Positions 15,401-29,800 of a DNA stretch of 64,000 bases are shown piece after piece. The notes beneath the pieces were generated by a model that worked only from the letters and a program-made list of their open reading frames with translations, did not search any database and was not told where the DNA came from. Numbering within the stretch: the first letter of the stretch is position 1; every line of letters begins with the position of its first letter. Position numbers and translations under genes: made by a program. The DNA is from Adiantum capillus-veneris (taxonomy: Eukaryota; Streptophyta; Polypodiopsida; Polypodiales; Pteridaceae): the NCBI GenBank assembly GCA_014529385.2, contig CM043952.1, positions 158,129,557-158,193,556 on the forward strand, in the 5' to 3' direction.

Positions 15401-18400
15401 TATCAAACCTATCCCAAACCAGGTTTGCAGCTCACATCTTAAGCAATGGCGTCCCATAACTATGATGTCTGTGGCATAAAAAATCATCGCTAAGGCAGTC
15501 GCTCTTAGCCCCCTCTTGGGCAGAGTCATCTCCTCTCATCAACACGGGTTGATCAAAGGAAGGACACTATATGACAGTATCTTGGAGAAATCGTTGGCAT
15601 CGAGTACGCAACCTTCACAAAGCAGGAGTGCATCCTGCTTCAGCTAGATCTGGACAAGGCATATGACATGATTATTGTGGTCCTTTATTGAAGATGTCAT
15701 GAAATCATTGGGCCTTGGGCCTCACCTTTGTCATCTTATACACACTCTGGGAGCAGGCAGTCAATCTGAGCTCTTGTCCTAAAAAACAACAATTCTCGCT
15801 CTGTGGACATACATAAATCATACATATAGAAATATACTTCAAAGCCTCAGTCAAACATGTCCCCTTTTGTGTTGATGAGGTCGAACACAGCATTTTCTAG
15901 ATCGGGCAACTGAGCATCCTTGTTATTGGGATCTTCAATCCATGAAACACAAAGGACACCAAGATCAAACACTAATGTTGTTCATGAAGGGATATCAAAT
16001 GATAGCAATGCGATGGTTTTTGGAATATAGGGTGGTGGATCTTTGATGATTATTTCTTTGACAGGCAATTTGAGAGTCCCCTTTTCTTTTGGTATTGTGG
16101 GCTCCTTTGAAGCCAAAAGACCTATCAAGCAAGGATTCCCCCCTAGCCCCTCTCTCTCTTTGCCATTGGGTCGCATCCTCTAATAACAATGCTCGAAGTT
16201 GCTACTACGCGGGGTGAAATTCAAGGTTTAACTTTGCCCGGCAACGACCAACTCCTGGCCAAGATGTTTGCAAATGACTCCCTTCTTTTTTTGAAATCTT
16301 GCCCTCATGTGCTCACGAAGGTGCTAGAGATTGTGTAGAAATTTTTTGTGGCTTTGGGGTCAAAGTCTAGTATTGAGAAGTGTAGACTAATACACCCATC
16401 ACTCTAGGGCTAACTTATCTTTCCATTTCACACTAAGTAATATACTCTTTGTTGTGTGCCTTGAGCTTCCTTCATCTTCTCCAAGCTGTGTGTGTTTTCG
16501 TGCAGCCCTAATTCCAACAATTGGTATCAGAGTAGGTTGCATCCTCCCGAGTTTAGCCGCAAGCAACTCCAACACATGCCTACTTACTTTCTTCGATTTT
16601 TGTGAGCTTTGGCGAGTGTTCGCAGGTTGACAAACATTTTGAAAAGCTCAAAGAGCTTTGTCTGCTCAGATTTTTTATTCGGGCTCATTTTGGCCTCCGT
16701 TTCCACTACAGGCAATACTACACAGGCTATTTTGTCATTTTGTGTAGAATTTTTATTACTGCCTTTTTTTTGCATAACATGCCCCTTACAGTATTCTATG
16801 ATTTGTGTTATATAGCACGTGTTGTTCCTGCTTTGTTTCTCCTCTTCTCGGGCAGTTTTCACATCAGGTGCAGACATTCGTTGTGGCCGACAACAACACA
16901 GACGTGTTCAAGATGTTTGCTGCTGAGGACAGATTGGATGGGGACAATTACCCTATGTGGGCTTATATGATGAAATATGTTCTTGTGTCAAAGGGCGTCT
17001 GGAATATTGTGCAGGGCATTGATGTACGTCCTGGTTCCATGGATGTAGGCAATGTTGAGGATGTTGCAGGTCTTGTAGCAAGGATTGTTGTTGTTAGAGT
17101 TGTTTTGCCTACAACAGAACACGCTCGTTGGGATGTAAAAGATGCACATGCTCATGCATTGATTGTGTTGTTTGTGAAGCACACTATTAATCCTCACATA
17201 CGTTCAACAAAATCTTGGAATATTCTGGCTGGTCTTTATGCAAGTCTCAATGAGAAAAAATAGTGTTGCTGTGTAAAGAACTGGAGTCGAAGATTATGCA
17301 TGAGGAAGATGATATGGACACTTTTCTTGTTGGTGTCAAGGATATCAATGAGCAACTTATTTCTATAAGTAAAGTCATTTCAGACAGTTACCTTGTGCAG
17401 ACTGTTCTTGATGCCTTATCAGATTCTTACAAGACTTTTGCTAGTACTTGGAGACTTATGACTCAAGAAAAATCCTGAAGTTGTCAAGTTTGATGCATTA
17501 TGCACATTCTTGTTGCAAGAGTCACTTTCCATAAAAAACAGGACTAGACAGCGTGCAGTTGAACAGGCCTTTATTGCTGCTCAAAAAAAAGGTGGTAACA
17601 GTAATTCAACCACTTCTTATGGTTCTTCTGCGAGTGGAATTTCACATGTCCCTGATGCTTCTGTTGGCAGCAATTCGTTTAGAAATTCTGGTGATAAGGG
17701 CAAAAAGAAGACGCGTTTCCATTATTGTAAAGCTAAGGATCAATTGATCAAGCAATTTCCTAAGTTGAAGACCAAGGAGTCTAAGAAGAAAGAGGTTGGT
17801 TCCACTACAAATGCAGCTATTGTTAAGTCTTCTGAGAAAGGAGATTGTGATGTTGATGTTGATGCAGAATGGGCTTTTTGTGCAGAGTGCACTTATAATC
17901 TTGTTGTCCATGATGTATGCATGTCAATTGTTGCAAATTCACATGTGTGGTATTTTGACAGTGGTGCTACAAAGCACATTACCTCACATCGTGATTTGTT
18001 CACCTCTCTTGAGTCTGTCCCTCATGGGAATTAATTTACTTATGCCAACAATGCCTCTTATTCGGTTCAAGGAGTTGGAAAGATTGTGTTTACTGCTGCA
18101 AATGGTAGTTCTTTCACACTTGTTGATGCACTTTATGTACCTAGATAAAGAAGAATCTTTTGTTTGTATCCACACTTGCTAGACTTGTGTTAACCCTCAC
18201 GGCACACAGACACCCTATGATCTATAAACGTTGTATTATTTAGAGTCAGGTACCGGGCTTGTCGGACCAATAGGGAAAGGTAGAGTGATCGCCGATGAGA
18301 GGCGCACTCTAACTGGGACATTCAAGGGATTAGTTGGCTAAGCATGGGCGCCCAAGTGTGAATGGGGTGAGCTCCTATAAAAGCCAACTAAACCTAATTT

Positions 18401-21400
18401 TTACTCATTCTCTCATTTGTGCAATAGAAGAGTGCTCTTGCTCCATCTCCATCTCCATCTTCTTCTTCTTCACCTCCTTATGTGTGTGTGTGAGAGAGAG
18501 AGAGAGAGAGGGAGAGTGTGTGTGCGATCGAGCATTACGAAGGCATGACGGCGGCGAAGCGGTTGAGCGCGGCACGACTGCAGCTTCTTCTTCATCGCGG
18601 CGAGGAATCCACCACAAAGGCGAGCGTAGAGCGGTGAGTGACACACCCTTTGCTCTCTTGAGCTTGCTAGTTTAGGCTTGTTGTGTGCTTGGAGCCGTTT
18701 GTGGCTCGCACACGGTGTATTGGCAAGTCCCTTGCTTCGACAGTGCGGCAAGGAGCGCACATTTTTGGCGCCGTTGCCGGGGATATGTCCTACACTAAGC
18801 TCGGTTAGCACTTTACGCTTCCTTGTGGTGCAATTTCTATCATAGGAAAGGCAGGGAAGGAGTGTGTGGAGATTTCTGTTTTTTTGCGTTTTCTGCATTT
18901 TCTGTCAAGTTTCAATTTTTGCTATTGTCTGTGCTTTTTCAATTTTCTGCATTTCTTGCGTTTTTTCAATTTCTGCATTTTCAATTTCGGCGTTTTCAAT
19001 TTCTGCAATTTTCTGCATTTCTGCGTTTTTTCAATTTCTGCAATTTCTGCGTTTTCAATTTCTGTATTTTCTGCATCAAAAACAAAAATTCTGAAAAAAA
19101 AATGTGATTTAAAAAAAAAAAAAATCGGGAAAAAAAATTTTCTGAATTTTTTTAATTAAAAAAATCGGAAAATAAAAACGCGAGTGAGCGGGCGATGAAA
19201 TTTTTCGAAAATAAAAACCGAGAGTTTTAAAACGGACGGGTTGGTTTGTATAAAAGATAGATCGAGATCATTTCCCCAAGCCCAAGCCCAAGCCCAGGCC
19301 CAGGCCCAGGCCTCAGTCCTATGATATATACTAGACTCACTCTTATATATATACCCTACTCCCTCAAGAGGGAATGAGAGGATGTGGGACAAGTCCTCCA
19401 CTCTCCTCCTTTCTCTTCCCACTTGCACCCTTAGACTTTCTAGTTTGGGCCTAGTTCCCTATTGGAAATTGACAGTTTTAGGGATTCCGAGGGCATAGAG
19501 TGACCAAACGGAGGGCTGTAAAGCACGGCGCATCCCTCCTAGCGATACGCTCGTTTCGAGCTATCACACGGCCCATTCCACGACACGCTCTAAAAAATCT
19601 AGCAAAAAAACAAACAAAAAACACGCTAAAAACTATTCACAAGGCCTCCTAGAGCAGCTTTTTGACACCTTAGGGTATCAAAAGCACATGCACTTACGCT
19701 CTGGGCGGGTGCTAGAACACGAGCATATTGAGGGTGCCTCTGTTCATACGGACACCCATTACCCATCCACGATAAGCTCTAGACCCTCAGCGGGGACACA
19801 AGGTAGCACCACCTAAGACCCTAAAATAGCCGCTAGTGATTCCTCCTCCGACTTAGAAATCATGGAAGCATACCCTACCCAAAACACTGAGAGAGAAGGC
19901 CATGCACCTCCCGAAGCTCCACAGCCTAGTACTAGTATGTTTAGCCGTTTCATGGAAACATTAGGTAGAGCTACTCGCTCGGAACCTGATGCAAATGAAG
20001 CACACGAAGGGGGTGGGGAAGTGGACTCTCCTTTCACATCGCACGTGGACCCCACACCCCCAAAGAGTGTCCATGTGGATATCCTACCAACTTCTTACCA
20101 AGAAGGCCCTGTTGAGCTGCCTCCTTCAGAAGTTCCCTCTAGAGTACCATTGGTGACAAGTAAAACCACGGGGAGCAACATTGCTTCTACCTCACAAGAA
20201 ACCATTAACACGTCGACTCTAGAAGGATTGTTCATTAATGATCATTGGACATACGACCTCCACACTGAGGTGTTGACGGATCTACACTCTGGTCACGCCT
20301 ACCATGTAGGATGGATAGAGATTGTACAATCCACCTCTAGTGCCACGAGCATCGAAGATCAACAGAAAATGATCTGTAATGTTATCCATGGCATTATTCA
20401 ATCAGAAAGGCAAAACCAAGGGGTAAATATACTCTCAACTGGCCCCATGAGATTTCTGGATACGAGCAAGGCTCAACAGCCTACTCTATCACAAATGGAG
20501 ACTCCTCTAATGAGCCCCATGGACCCATCTTACGTCATTTCACCTGGGGTCTCTATGCAATCTGAGCCTCCGAGCGAAAACTTTAGCTTCCCTAACTTGG
20601 CTCAACCCTCTATCAAGGAAAACACAGTGCTCACTCCAGGGATAAGCCTGACAGAGAATGTACCGATGACATCTACGGTTAGCGCAATGCCACTACCTAG
20701 TGTCGTAGTACCTAATATGGGGCCTCGACCATATGTGCCTCTAGCCCCTTATGCACACATGGCCCCCCCACCTCCAATTGTACCACTTGTTCATGCTCCT
20801 CGAGTGCCGCTCCCTAGCCCTTATCCGAGTGGACCTATGCCCGGTTATGTTCCATATCCTGCATCATCCACACATATGCCAAGACCGGCACCCGTCCCTC
20901 TCCCACATATGATTCCAAGAGTACCTCCACCGGCCCTGCCTCCTCACATAGGTGACTTGGCAGCGTTTGCTCAAACCATAGGTCGATCTATCGCGGAAAA
21001 TATGCGTCACGCATCTGATAGAGAGCCTAGAAGTAAGGCAGTACAAATTGCCAAACTCACGCAAAAATTCAATGGGGATGAAGATGCTAGGAAACACATT
21101 GAAGTGTTTGAACAAGTATGTGATTCCTTAGGGGAACGCAACGAACTACATAAGTGCAATGCCTTAAGCTTGACATTAAGTGGGAAGGCTGGAGATTGGT
21201 ATAGGACCCTAAGGGTGGACGAGAAAACAATCTACCCTACCCTTCGAAGGTTGTTTCTAAAGGAGTACATACAAGAAGGTGTGCTTTGGGGTGTAGCATC
21301 TCAGCTACAGAAGGCCGAACGTAAGGAAGGAGAGTCAGTAAGGGACTTCATTAGTCGTCTAAAGCACTTAAACTCTCGTTGCCCTGTAAATGAGCGCTTC

Positions 21401-24400
21401 AACAATAACCAACTGCTTGATCGATTCATTCGAGGGTTGAGGAATGAAGGAATCTATAATGGACTAGTGATTAGAGGTATCACAACCTGGGAAGATGTCA
21501 CTGCCAATGCAATCCAATTAGAGGACAACTTGATGATAGCAGGCATGAGGGTGTCTACTGACACGAGATCCACTAGCTCACAAGCCATTGAGTATGAACC
21601 CATGACTGCAAAGCCCATTGCCAATGAGCCAAAGGTATTTGAGACATTCTTGACAGACCTCACCAAGGCAATCCAAGAGTCTCTTAAGGATAATCGACCC
21701 CCTCAAAATAGTCACATGTATCCAAGAAGGGAGCAACAATGGTGTTCCATTTGCTTAGGTCCACATAGCACTAGTGAGTGCCCTACATTTAGAGTAAAAT
21801 TTAATGGAACTTGCAACGCATGTGGTAGGTATGGTCACCAAGCTAAGGATTGTTTAATGATCAAACGTATGATGGCAAATAGACCACCTGTAGCCTGGAC
21901 GGATGCACCTCGAGCTCCTGTATTGATGCCTACTCCACCTGTTGAGCAACTACCGCAACACATGGTCCCTAGATCTCAAAATGTTGTACAAGCTACACCG
22001 CTACCACCTCCTGTGCTAGGACCGCAGCCCCCGCATCCAAGAGTCACCCCTATGAACCAAGTGGGTTGCGAGCCATCTAATGCTTATGCAGATGGTTGTG
22101 AAGAGGAAATAGACACTAGTATTGCCTACGGACTTGATACATTGGAAGAATGTCCTATATACTACATGGAAGATTGTTGGGGACAAGTCAAGCCGGTTTA
22201 TCAAGCTGCTGCTCTCGCATCCAGAGGTCAAAATATCAACACCCAGGCTAGGAGGCCACCTCTTCAATTCTACGAGTGTGGGGGACCACATCGAGTAGCG
22301 GAGTGCCCTATTAGGCTGCAAAAGAATGCTGCACAGATGCAAGTGAATCAAGGGAGCACGTCTGCAATGCCAATACTCACATGTAATCGTTGTGGCATAG
22401 ATCACTTGATTGCCCAATGCCCCTATAACCCAAATGCGCCTAAAATCACACCCCTGAATTTGGTCGAAATTGCTACTGTGACATCACCAATACCACCCGT
22501 CGCACCCGCTTATGCGATTACACGGTCCATGCTTCAAGGGCCAGGCCATATCCTCGAAGAGAGAGATACCGCGTCAATTATCCAAGCAAAGAAAAAGAAG
22601 ACACGAAGGAAGAAGTCGCAGAATACGGAAAATTCAAAGTCAAGTTCCAAAACAAACATAGGAACAGGAGATGACCCCGTGTATATGAATGACCTCGAGG
22701 ATGATTCAGATTCAGTCGAGACAATGGAGACTAGAACCAATACCACAAAGGGAAAGACCGACAAAGAAAACCGTAACATGGAACCAAATGAAAACCGAAT
22801 AAGAGAAAACCATAAAGAGCCTCTGAAAACACCACAAGTGTTTCCAAATCCAATCCAAGACCCCCAAGATAAACCGCAGGGGCAAAAAGGGAAGAATCGT
22901 AAAAAGAAGATTGGGACGTACCCAAACCCAGTAGATGAGATTGAGCAGGTGAAACATCTAAGAGGTTTAGTGGAGGAGACTCAAAGGAAACTAGAACCAG
23001 AACCCATGCATATCAAAATTCATGACACAGTGTTTCCCACGCAAGTTCATCCATCCCAAATGAACCATAGACCGTTAGCCATATCTAGTATCATCCAAGA
23101 AGGGAGTGAGGACAGGACATCAGAAAGTGAGCATACACCCTTCTTGTTGGAAAGGATGTTTAACGAAGGAATACCTGATCCCATTGAGGAATATGAGATT
23201 CCATCCTCACCAGTTCCTAGTCAAGGACCTACACCCTGCAAAACGCCAATGAATGTTGCCAAACTAGTGGACTTCATGTCTTCTGAGGTCCGAACCACGA
23301 TCATAGCAAAGCTGTATGGAGATCCTGAGTTATTCCTTGCACTTCGAGCATTCCTTAACGGAGAGCTACGAACGGGATTACCGCAGTTTGCGCAACCAAA
23401 TAGGCCTGACTCGATTATGATTGATGAGGAAAATCATGTGCAATCACTTGACTTAGATGGACACGAGTCTGTGATCGAGGTACCCATTAACGAATTAGGC
23501 CAGTATTTTGAAGGCGACGAGTCTAATGCGACCCTACCCATCACTACCAAGGGATTAACTATAAAGGGAATTCTTGATGGTGGTGCGGGAGTTAGCATCG
23601 TTACAAAAGATTGTTGGGAATCCATGGGAAAACCCCGCCTCAGTGTTACTAACATTGTGGTAAAGATGGCAAATGGTACCATAGCCAAACCTATGGGGAT
23701 GCTCAAGGATCTTAAGATCAAAGTTCTAGGACACAAGGAACGACATACGTTCATTGTAATGGATTTCTCTAAACACCTTATGTCATATGAAATGATTTTA
23801 GGACGACCATTCATGAGGGAAGCACAAATGGTTCACGATTGGTCTAAAAATCATGTCTATTTGCAATTCCAAGACTCTGTCCTTAGAGTGGATTTGGTGA
23901 CTGGTAAGGTACACCCCTTAGGGAGTAAAACCATTATTGATCATCGCTCTGACACCACAGTTCACTCGGCCCCACTACAATATTGTTACACTTGTAAGAA
24001 GGATACAGACATTGGCCAAGATTCTCCTTACATGGATGTGTTACCGGGTATGACGGAGTCGGACAATGTGGATTGGGTCCACCTAGCATCAACCATAGAC
24101 ACTTGGGGAAATAGGGGGACGACCTGGGTAACACCTGAGGGGGATGAAATGCCTATACCCTTAAATATGCTACAAGCAATGCATATCGCTTCCGACAAGA
24201 CTCATCCTAAGGTAACGAAGAAAACATACAAGTGGGTCCCTAAAGCTTCTTTAGTGACCATAGCTAGTGCTAAAAAACAGAAGCCTTGTAAGAAACGTAC
24301 CACTCGCTCCAAGAAAAGTAAGAAAATGTTGCGATGGATCCCTAAACGACTATTGGAAGCCCAAGGCTACTATCAAGGAAATGATCAAATCTGGGTGCCA

Positions 24401-26793
24401 AAACGTAGATTGTGCTCTTACCTATCACCTGACCCAAGTGAGCCCAATCCTGTAGCTCCAAAACGAATCAATAATCGTGGAAAGGAAAAAATCACAGAAT
24501 GCTACACACCCGCTCCCGAGCTAGTTTGGGTACCAAAGAAAGAACGATTTGTTCCACCTAGCTCAGGAAGGGGGGAGTCCCATGAAGATTCTAGCTCCTC
24601 ATGTAATACATCCATAGAGGTAAAAGCTTCTACACAGCCTCCATCTATAGACGTGGACCTCCATGAAGCTACAAAAGAATCCACACCTCCCAGTGTTCAA
24701 GAATCACCTGATGAACCACTTCAAGTTCGATCCTGGGAGAGTACCTTACCACCCTTGCAACTTGACGAGGCACCTAGGGTAATAGAAAACTACTGGCAAA
24801 AATCCTCACCCATTACCAACTGGAACAATTGGTTTCAAAGGGTGACAAGCTCATTTCAAACGGTATGATCTACCCAAGGAAGGGGGGAGTGTTTGTGGAC
24901 ATCCATCATTCACTTGTTTCCCTCTCAATCTTTTTCCCTGACCTCTCAATCTCCGATTTTAGGGAATGTACATATAAAGCTTTATACTCACAAAAAAAAA
25001 AAAAAAAAAGGAGCAAGAGCAATTAGCAAATGAGTATGCACATTAAAAGTCAAAACATTGACTCATACCTACACATGTCACATCTGGTACAGTGAAACAG
25101 AAACCTATGCCATAAAACACCTTTGATCCTCATCACTTGAGTGATGGAGGGTAGGTAAGATTAGTACGATAGGAGTGTTTCTGTTTTAGAGTTGAGAGAT
25201 TAGCGAAGTTATCTTTTCCCACTAATGTGTCTCCTGGAGGTATTCCTTTTGTTTCCTAGTGTGTACAGGAGCGTGTTGCTATTGATAGGATTTGGACCTT
25301 CATGGAACCTTTCTCTCGTTCACACTTCAGATCAAGCGCGACCATCGACACAAACAGGTGTTTTATGTCCATTAGCATTGCCCTTATCTTTTTGCAATCT
25401 ATGATTGTCTGCTTTGATTGTGATTGGTAGCATAATATTCAGCGCATTTGCTTAGTATCAAACATTTAATTCAATGTAATGTTTTGTCATAATCACTTGT
25501 TTAGGGGTAAAAATCAAGCAGTCAGACTAAGCTAGTTTGACCAAGCTAGGTATTAGAAATCTTCTCTTAATACCATGGGGAATGCCTTCCTAATAAGCAA
25601 TGGTTACTTAGGTTCTTAATCCGATTTAGGCAGCATTGTGTGAAATGTACTAGGGCTTTCTAGTGGGCTTAACCCTATTGACCTTTAGCTTAAGTATTAT
25701 AAAGGGAGTTTACTAATGTGATGAGCCTGGGGAGGGTAACAGTGTTATATGACCCCCCAAAGTTACAAAATTTAAATGCTGAAAATGAACAAACAAAAAA
25801 TCAAAGTGCCACAATGTAAAATTTTAAGCTGGAAGAGAAATCTCAGCTTGATTTGGTACTTCACTCACATGTATCGCCTATGGTACTAGAGCCCTAGAGG
25901 TTCCCGGTGTGGGCGCTTTTCCTTGAAAAGCAAAAAACCCAAGGCATACAAAATAAGCACACACATCATAATTGAATCACTGTGAAAAGACTTTGGGGGG
26001 TCAAAGAAAAAGTAATCAGTCAGGCGATGATTTCATGAGAAATTCCTTTTATGGTAGCTTAACTACAAGGTTTTCTAGGTATAGCCTCTAGTCAGCCCTC
26101 GAACATGAATACTTGGCTCTCGCGATTAAACAACTTAATTGACCACAGATAATTAAGAAGCTTACCCATGGTATTAATATTCGATCTCTAGTGCCTTTCG
26201 ACCGTCAAATTAGCGACCCCAGACTTGTTTAATTTTCTACCTTTACATCTGTTTATGCATTTGATTACATTGCAATTTAATGTTCATTGCTAACAAATTG
26301 TTTGAAATTCTTTGACCAATCAATTTTTCTACCTAAAACTGCATATGCTTTTTAAGAGAATGCAATTACTGTGCCAATGTTGTTTGATTTTGCAGTGACT
26401 GAAGAAGGCTAAGGACATTCATCTCAAATGCTCTTCCACCTCGACGACCCAGCTTCAACTTAATAGCTTCCGAGGACGGAATCTACATCAGGAAGGGGGG
26501 CATGTTAACCCTCACGGCACACAGACACCCTATGATCTATAAACGTTGTATTATTTAGAGTCAGGTACCGGGCTTGTCGGACCAATAGGGAAAGGTAGAG
26601 TGATCGCCGATGAGAGGCGCACTCTAACTGGGACATTCAAGGGATTAGTTGGCTAAGCATGGGCGCCCAAGTGTGAATGGGGTGAGCTCCTATAAAAGCC
26701 AACTAAACCTAATTTTTACTCATTCTCTCATTTGTGCAATAGAAGAGTGCTCTTGCTCCATCTCCATCTCCATCTTCTTCTTCTTCACCTCCT

Positions 26794-26826
<33 letters not shown>

Positions 26827-29800
26827 GAGAGTGTGTGTGCGATCGAGCATTACGAAGGCACGACGGCGGCGAAGCGGTTGAGCGCGGCACAACTGCAGCT
26901 TCTTCTTCATCGCGGCGAGGAATCCACCACAAAGGCGAGCGTAGAGCGGTGAGTGACACACCCTTTGCTCTCTTGAGCTTGCTAGTTTAGGCTTGTTGTG
27001 TGCTTGGAGCCATTTGTGGCTCGCACACGGTGTATTGGCAAGTCCCTTGCTTCGACAGTGCGGCAAGGAGCGCACAACTTGGTCTTGTAGTCAAATTTTT
27101 GGATGACAAATGTATAATACACGATCTCAGTTTTGGTGATGAAATTGTTGCATTTGGCATTTTATGCCGTGGGCTGTATAAGCTCACTTTGTATGACAAT
27201 TGTGGATTCAAAAGCTATTTCAGATGCAAAACTTTGGCATGCGTCTTTGGTCATTTGAATTTTGCCAGTTTGATGCATCTGCAGAAATGTGATATGGTTG
27301 CATCTTTGCCGCCTCTTGAAGCACCTGTTAAACATGTTTGTGAAGGATGTATTTGTTTCCAAACGATGGTTCAGTTAGGGCCGCATGCAAGTTGCAACTT
27401 GTGCATAGTGATGTTTGTGGGTCCATGTAAACTCGGTCCTTGGGCAATCATCTTTACTTTGTGAATTTTATTGATGATTACTCCAGGCATGCATGTATAT
27501 ATCCGCTTACAACGAAGTCCGAAGTATTTATGTGCTTCAAACAATTTCTGGCTATGGCTGAAAATGTCTCGAAATGTACTATGGGCACCCTCTGTTCCGA
27601 TCGAGGGGGGAGAATATGTCTCATGAATTTGATGCATTTTTGGCTAGTTGTGGGATAAAACACCAATGTATAGTGCCTTATACGCCTCAACAAAATGGTG
27701 TTGCTGAGAGGAAAAATAGGTCACTTACAAAAATGGCATGATGTATGGTCAAAAGTCAAGCTTTGCCACATTTGTTTTGGCTTGAGGCCATCATGTGTGC
27801 CACTTATGTACTTAACAGGTGTCCTACAAAAGCTTTGCAGTCTATGACTCCATATGAAGCACGATGGCATGATAGAAAGCCTTCTATATGAGCACATGTG
27901 TGTTTTTGGTTGTTTGGCATATGCTTTGGTGCCACAAACACAACGCAAAAAATTGGATGATAAGGCTGTCAAATGTAATTTTGTTGGTTATAGTGCCGAA
28001 AGCAAAGGTTACAAGTTGTATCATCCACAAACAAAGTGTATTCTGATTTCACATGATGTTGTGTTTGTGGAAGATTCTGCTCAGCCCTTGCTATCATGTA
28101 CTAGAGATAGTAATGTAAGCTCACATGACATTTATGACACTTTGTTGCCTCTTTTCAGTGGTGGAAGATTGAATGTAAATTCCAATGAGGCAAATGTACA
28201 TCCTATGGGGATTTCTGAAAATTTTACAGATCAGCCTATTACTGATGCAGATGTACATGATGTACTTGATGAGGAAAGGGCTGAAAATGAGCATGCTAGA
28301 GGTATGCCAAAATGGCAAGTGCATACATTGCATGGTAGTAAATTGGATGCACCTTTGTCTAGTCACACTCGTTCAGGCTCTCGCCATGCATCTTATGCAT
28401 CAGATTGTTATGCTTTGGTTGTGTCTAGCTTACATGATGTCGAGGAACCTCTATCTTTTGATGAGGCACAAAATTCAAAAAATTGAATCGCTGCAATGCA
28501 ATTAGAATATGATGCACGTATAGAAAATGACACATGGACTTTATGTGATTTTCCTCATGGAAAAAAGGCCATTGGTATGAAGTGGGTTTACAAGTTGAAA
28601 TGCAAGCCGGATGGTGAGATTGATCACTATAAAGCTCGACTTGTTGCAAAGGGTTATGCACAACAAAAAGACACAGATTATGAAGATACTTTTGCTCCCA
28701 CTTGTCGTACGTCTACTGTGAATTTTCTATGTGCATTGGTAGCTCATTTTGGTTGTGATGTACATCAATCAGACATTGTTACTGCTTTCTTGAATGGTGA
28801 GAAATTTGAGGGAGTTTATGTAACACAGCCTCGTGGTTTTGTCAAGAAAGGACAAGAGGATAAAGTGTGCAAATGTAACAAATCTTTGTATGGGTTGAAG
28901 CAATCTCCTCGTGCTTTGTATGAGAAGGCTGACACTCATTTGGTCAAACGAGGCTTTCTTAATAGTTCAACAGAAAGCACATTGCATGTAAAGCATGAGG
29001 GTAATGTACTTCTCATTGTGGTTCTCTACGTGGATGATTTGTTGATCACTGGACCAAATGAGAGACATATTTCTGAATTTAAGACTAATTTGAATGCTAC
29101 TTTCAAGATGAAAGATTTGGGACCGTTGCATCATTACTTGGGTATACAATTTAAGCAGTGTGATGGTGATATTATCTTCTGTCAAAAAAGTTACATAGGA
29201 ACATTGCTATGTAAGTTTGGACTTGAGGATTGCAAACCTATTGCCACTCCCATGGAAACAAGTTTGAAATTGAGTCTTCATGATGTTGGTGATCCTGCAG
29301 ATGTCACTCTTTACCAAACTGTTGTTGGATGCCTCATTTATGTATGCAAGATGAGGCCAGATATTCTATTTTCAATCTCATAGGTCAACAGATTTATGCA
29401 TAGCTGAGGGTCTAAGCATTGGCAGGCTGTTAAGAGGTTTTTTCACTACATGAGTGGCACTTTACATCTTGGCTTGTTTTATCCCAATGGGGGATCATTG
29501 CCGCCAGATTTGCATGCTTTTTCAAACTCAGATTGTGTTGGTTGTTTTGACACACGAGTGTCCACAAGTGGTTTTTGTTTCAGCTTGGCAGCTCATGCAT
29601 ATCATGGTTGAGCAAGAAGCAACCTACTGTGTGGCCACTTCCAATTGTGAGGCTGAGTACATAGCAGTCTTCACAGGTACGGTTGAGTGTGTATGGCTCA
29701 GACACCTCATGGATGATTTGGGTGTTGGAGAGGACACTGCCAACACTATCTACACTAACAGTCAGAGCACATTGGCAGTTGTGAGGAACCCAAATTTTCA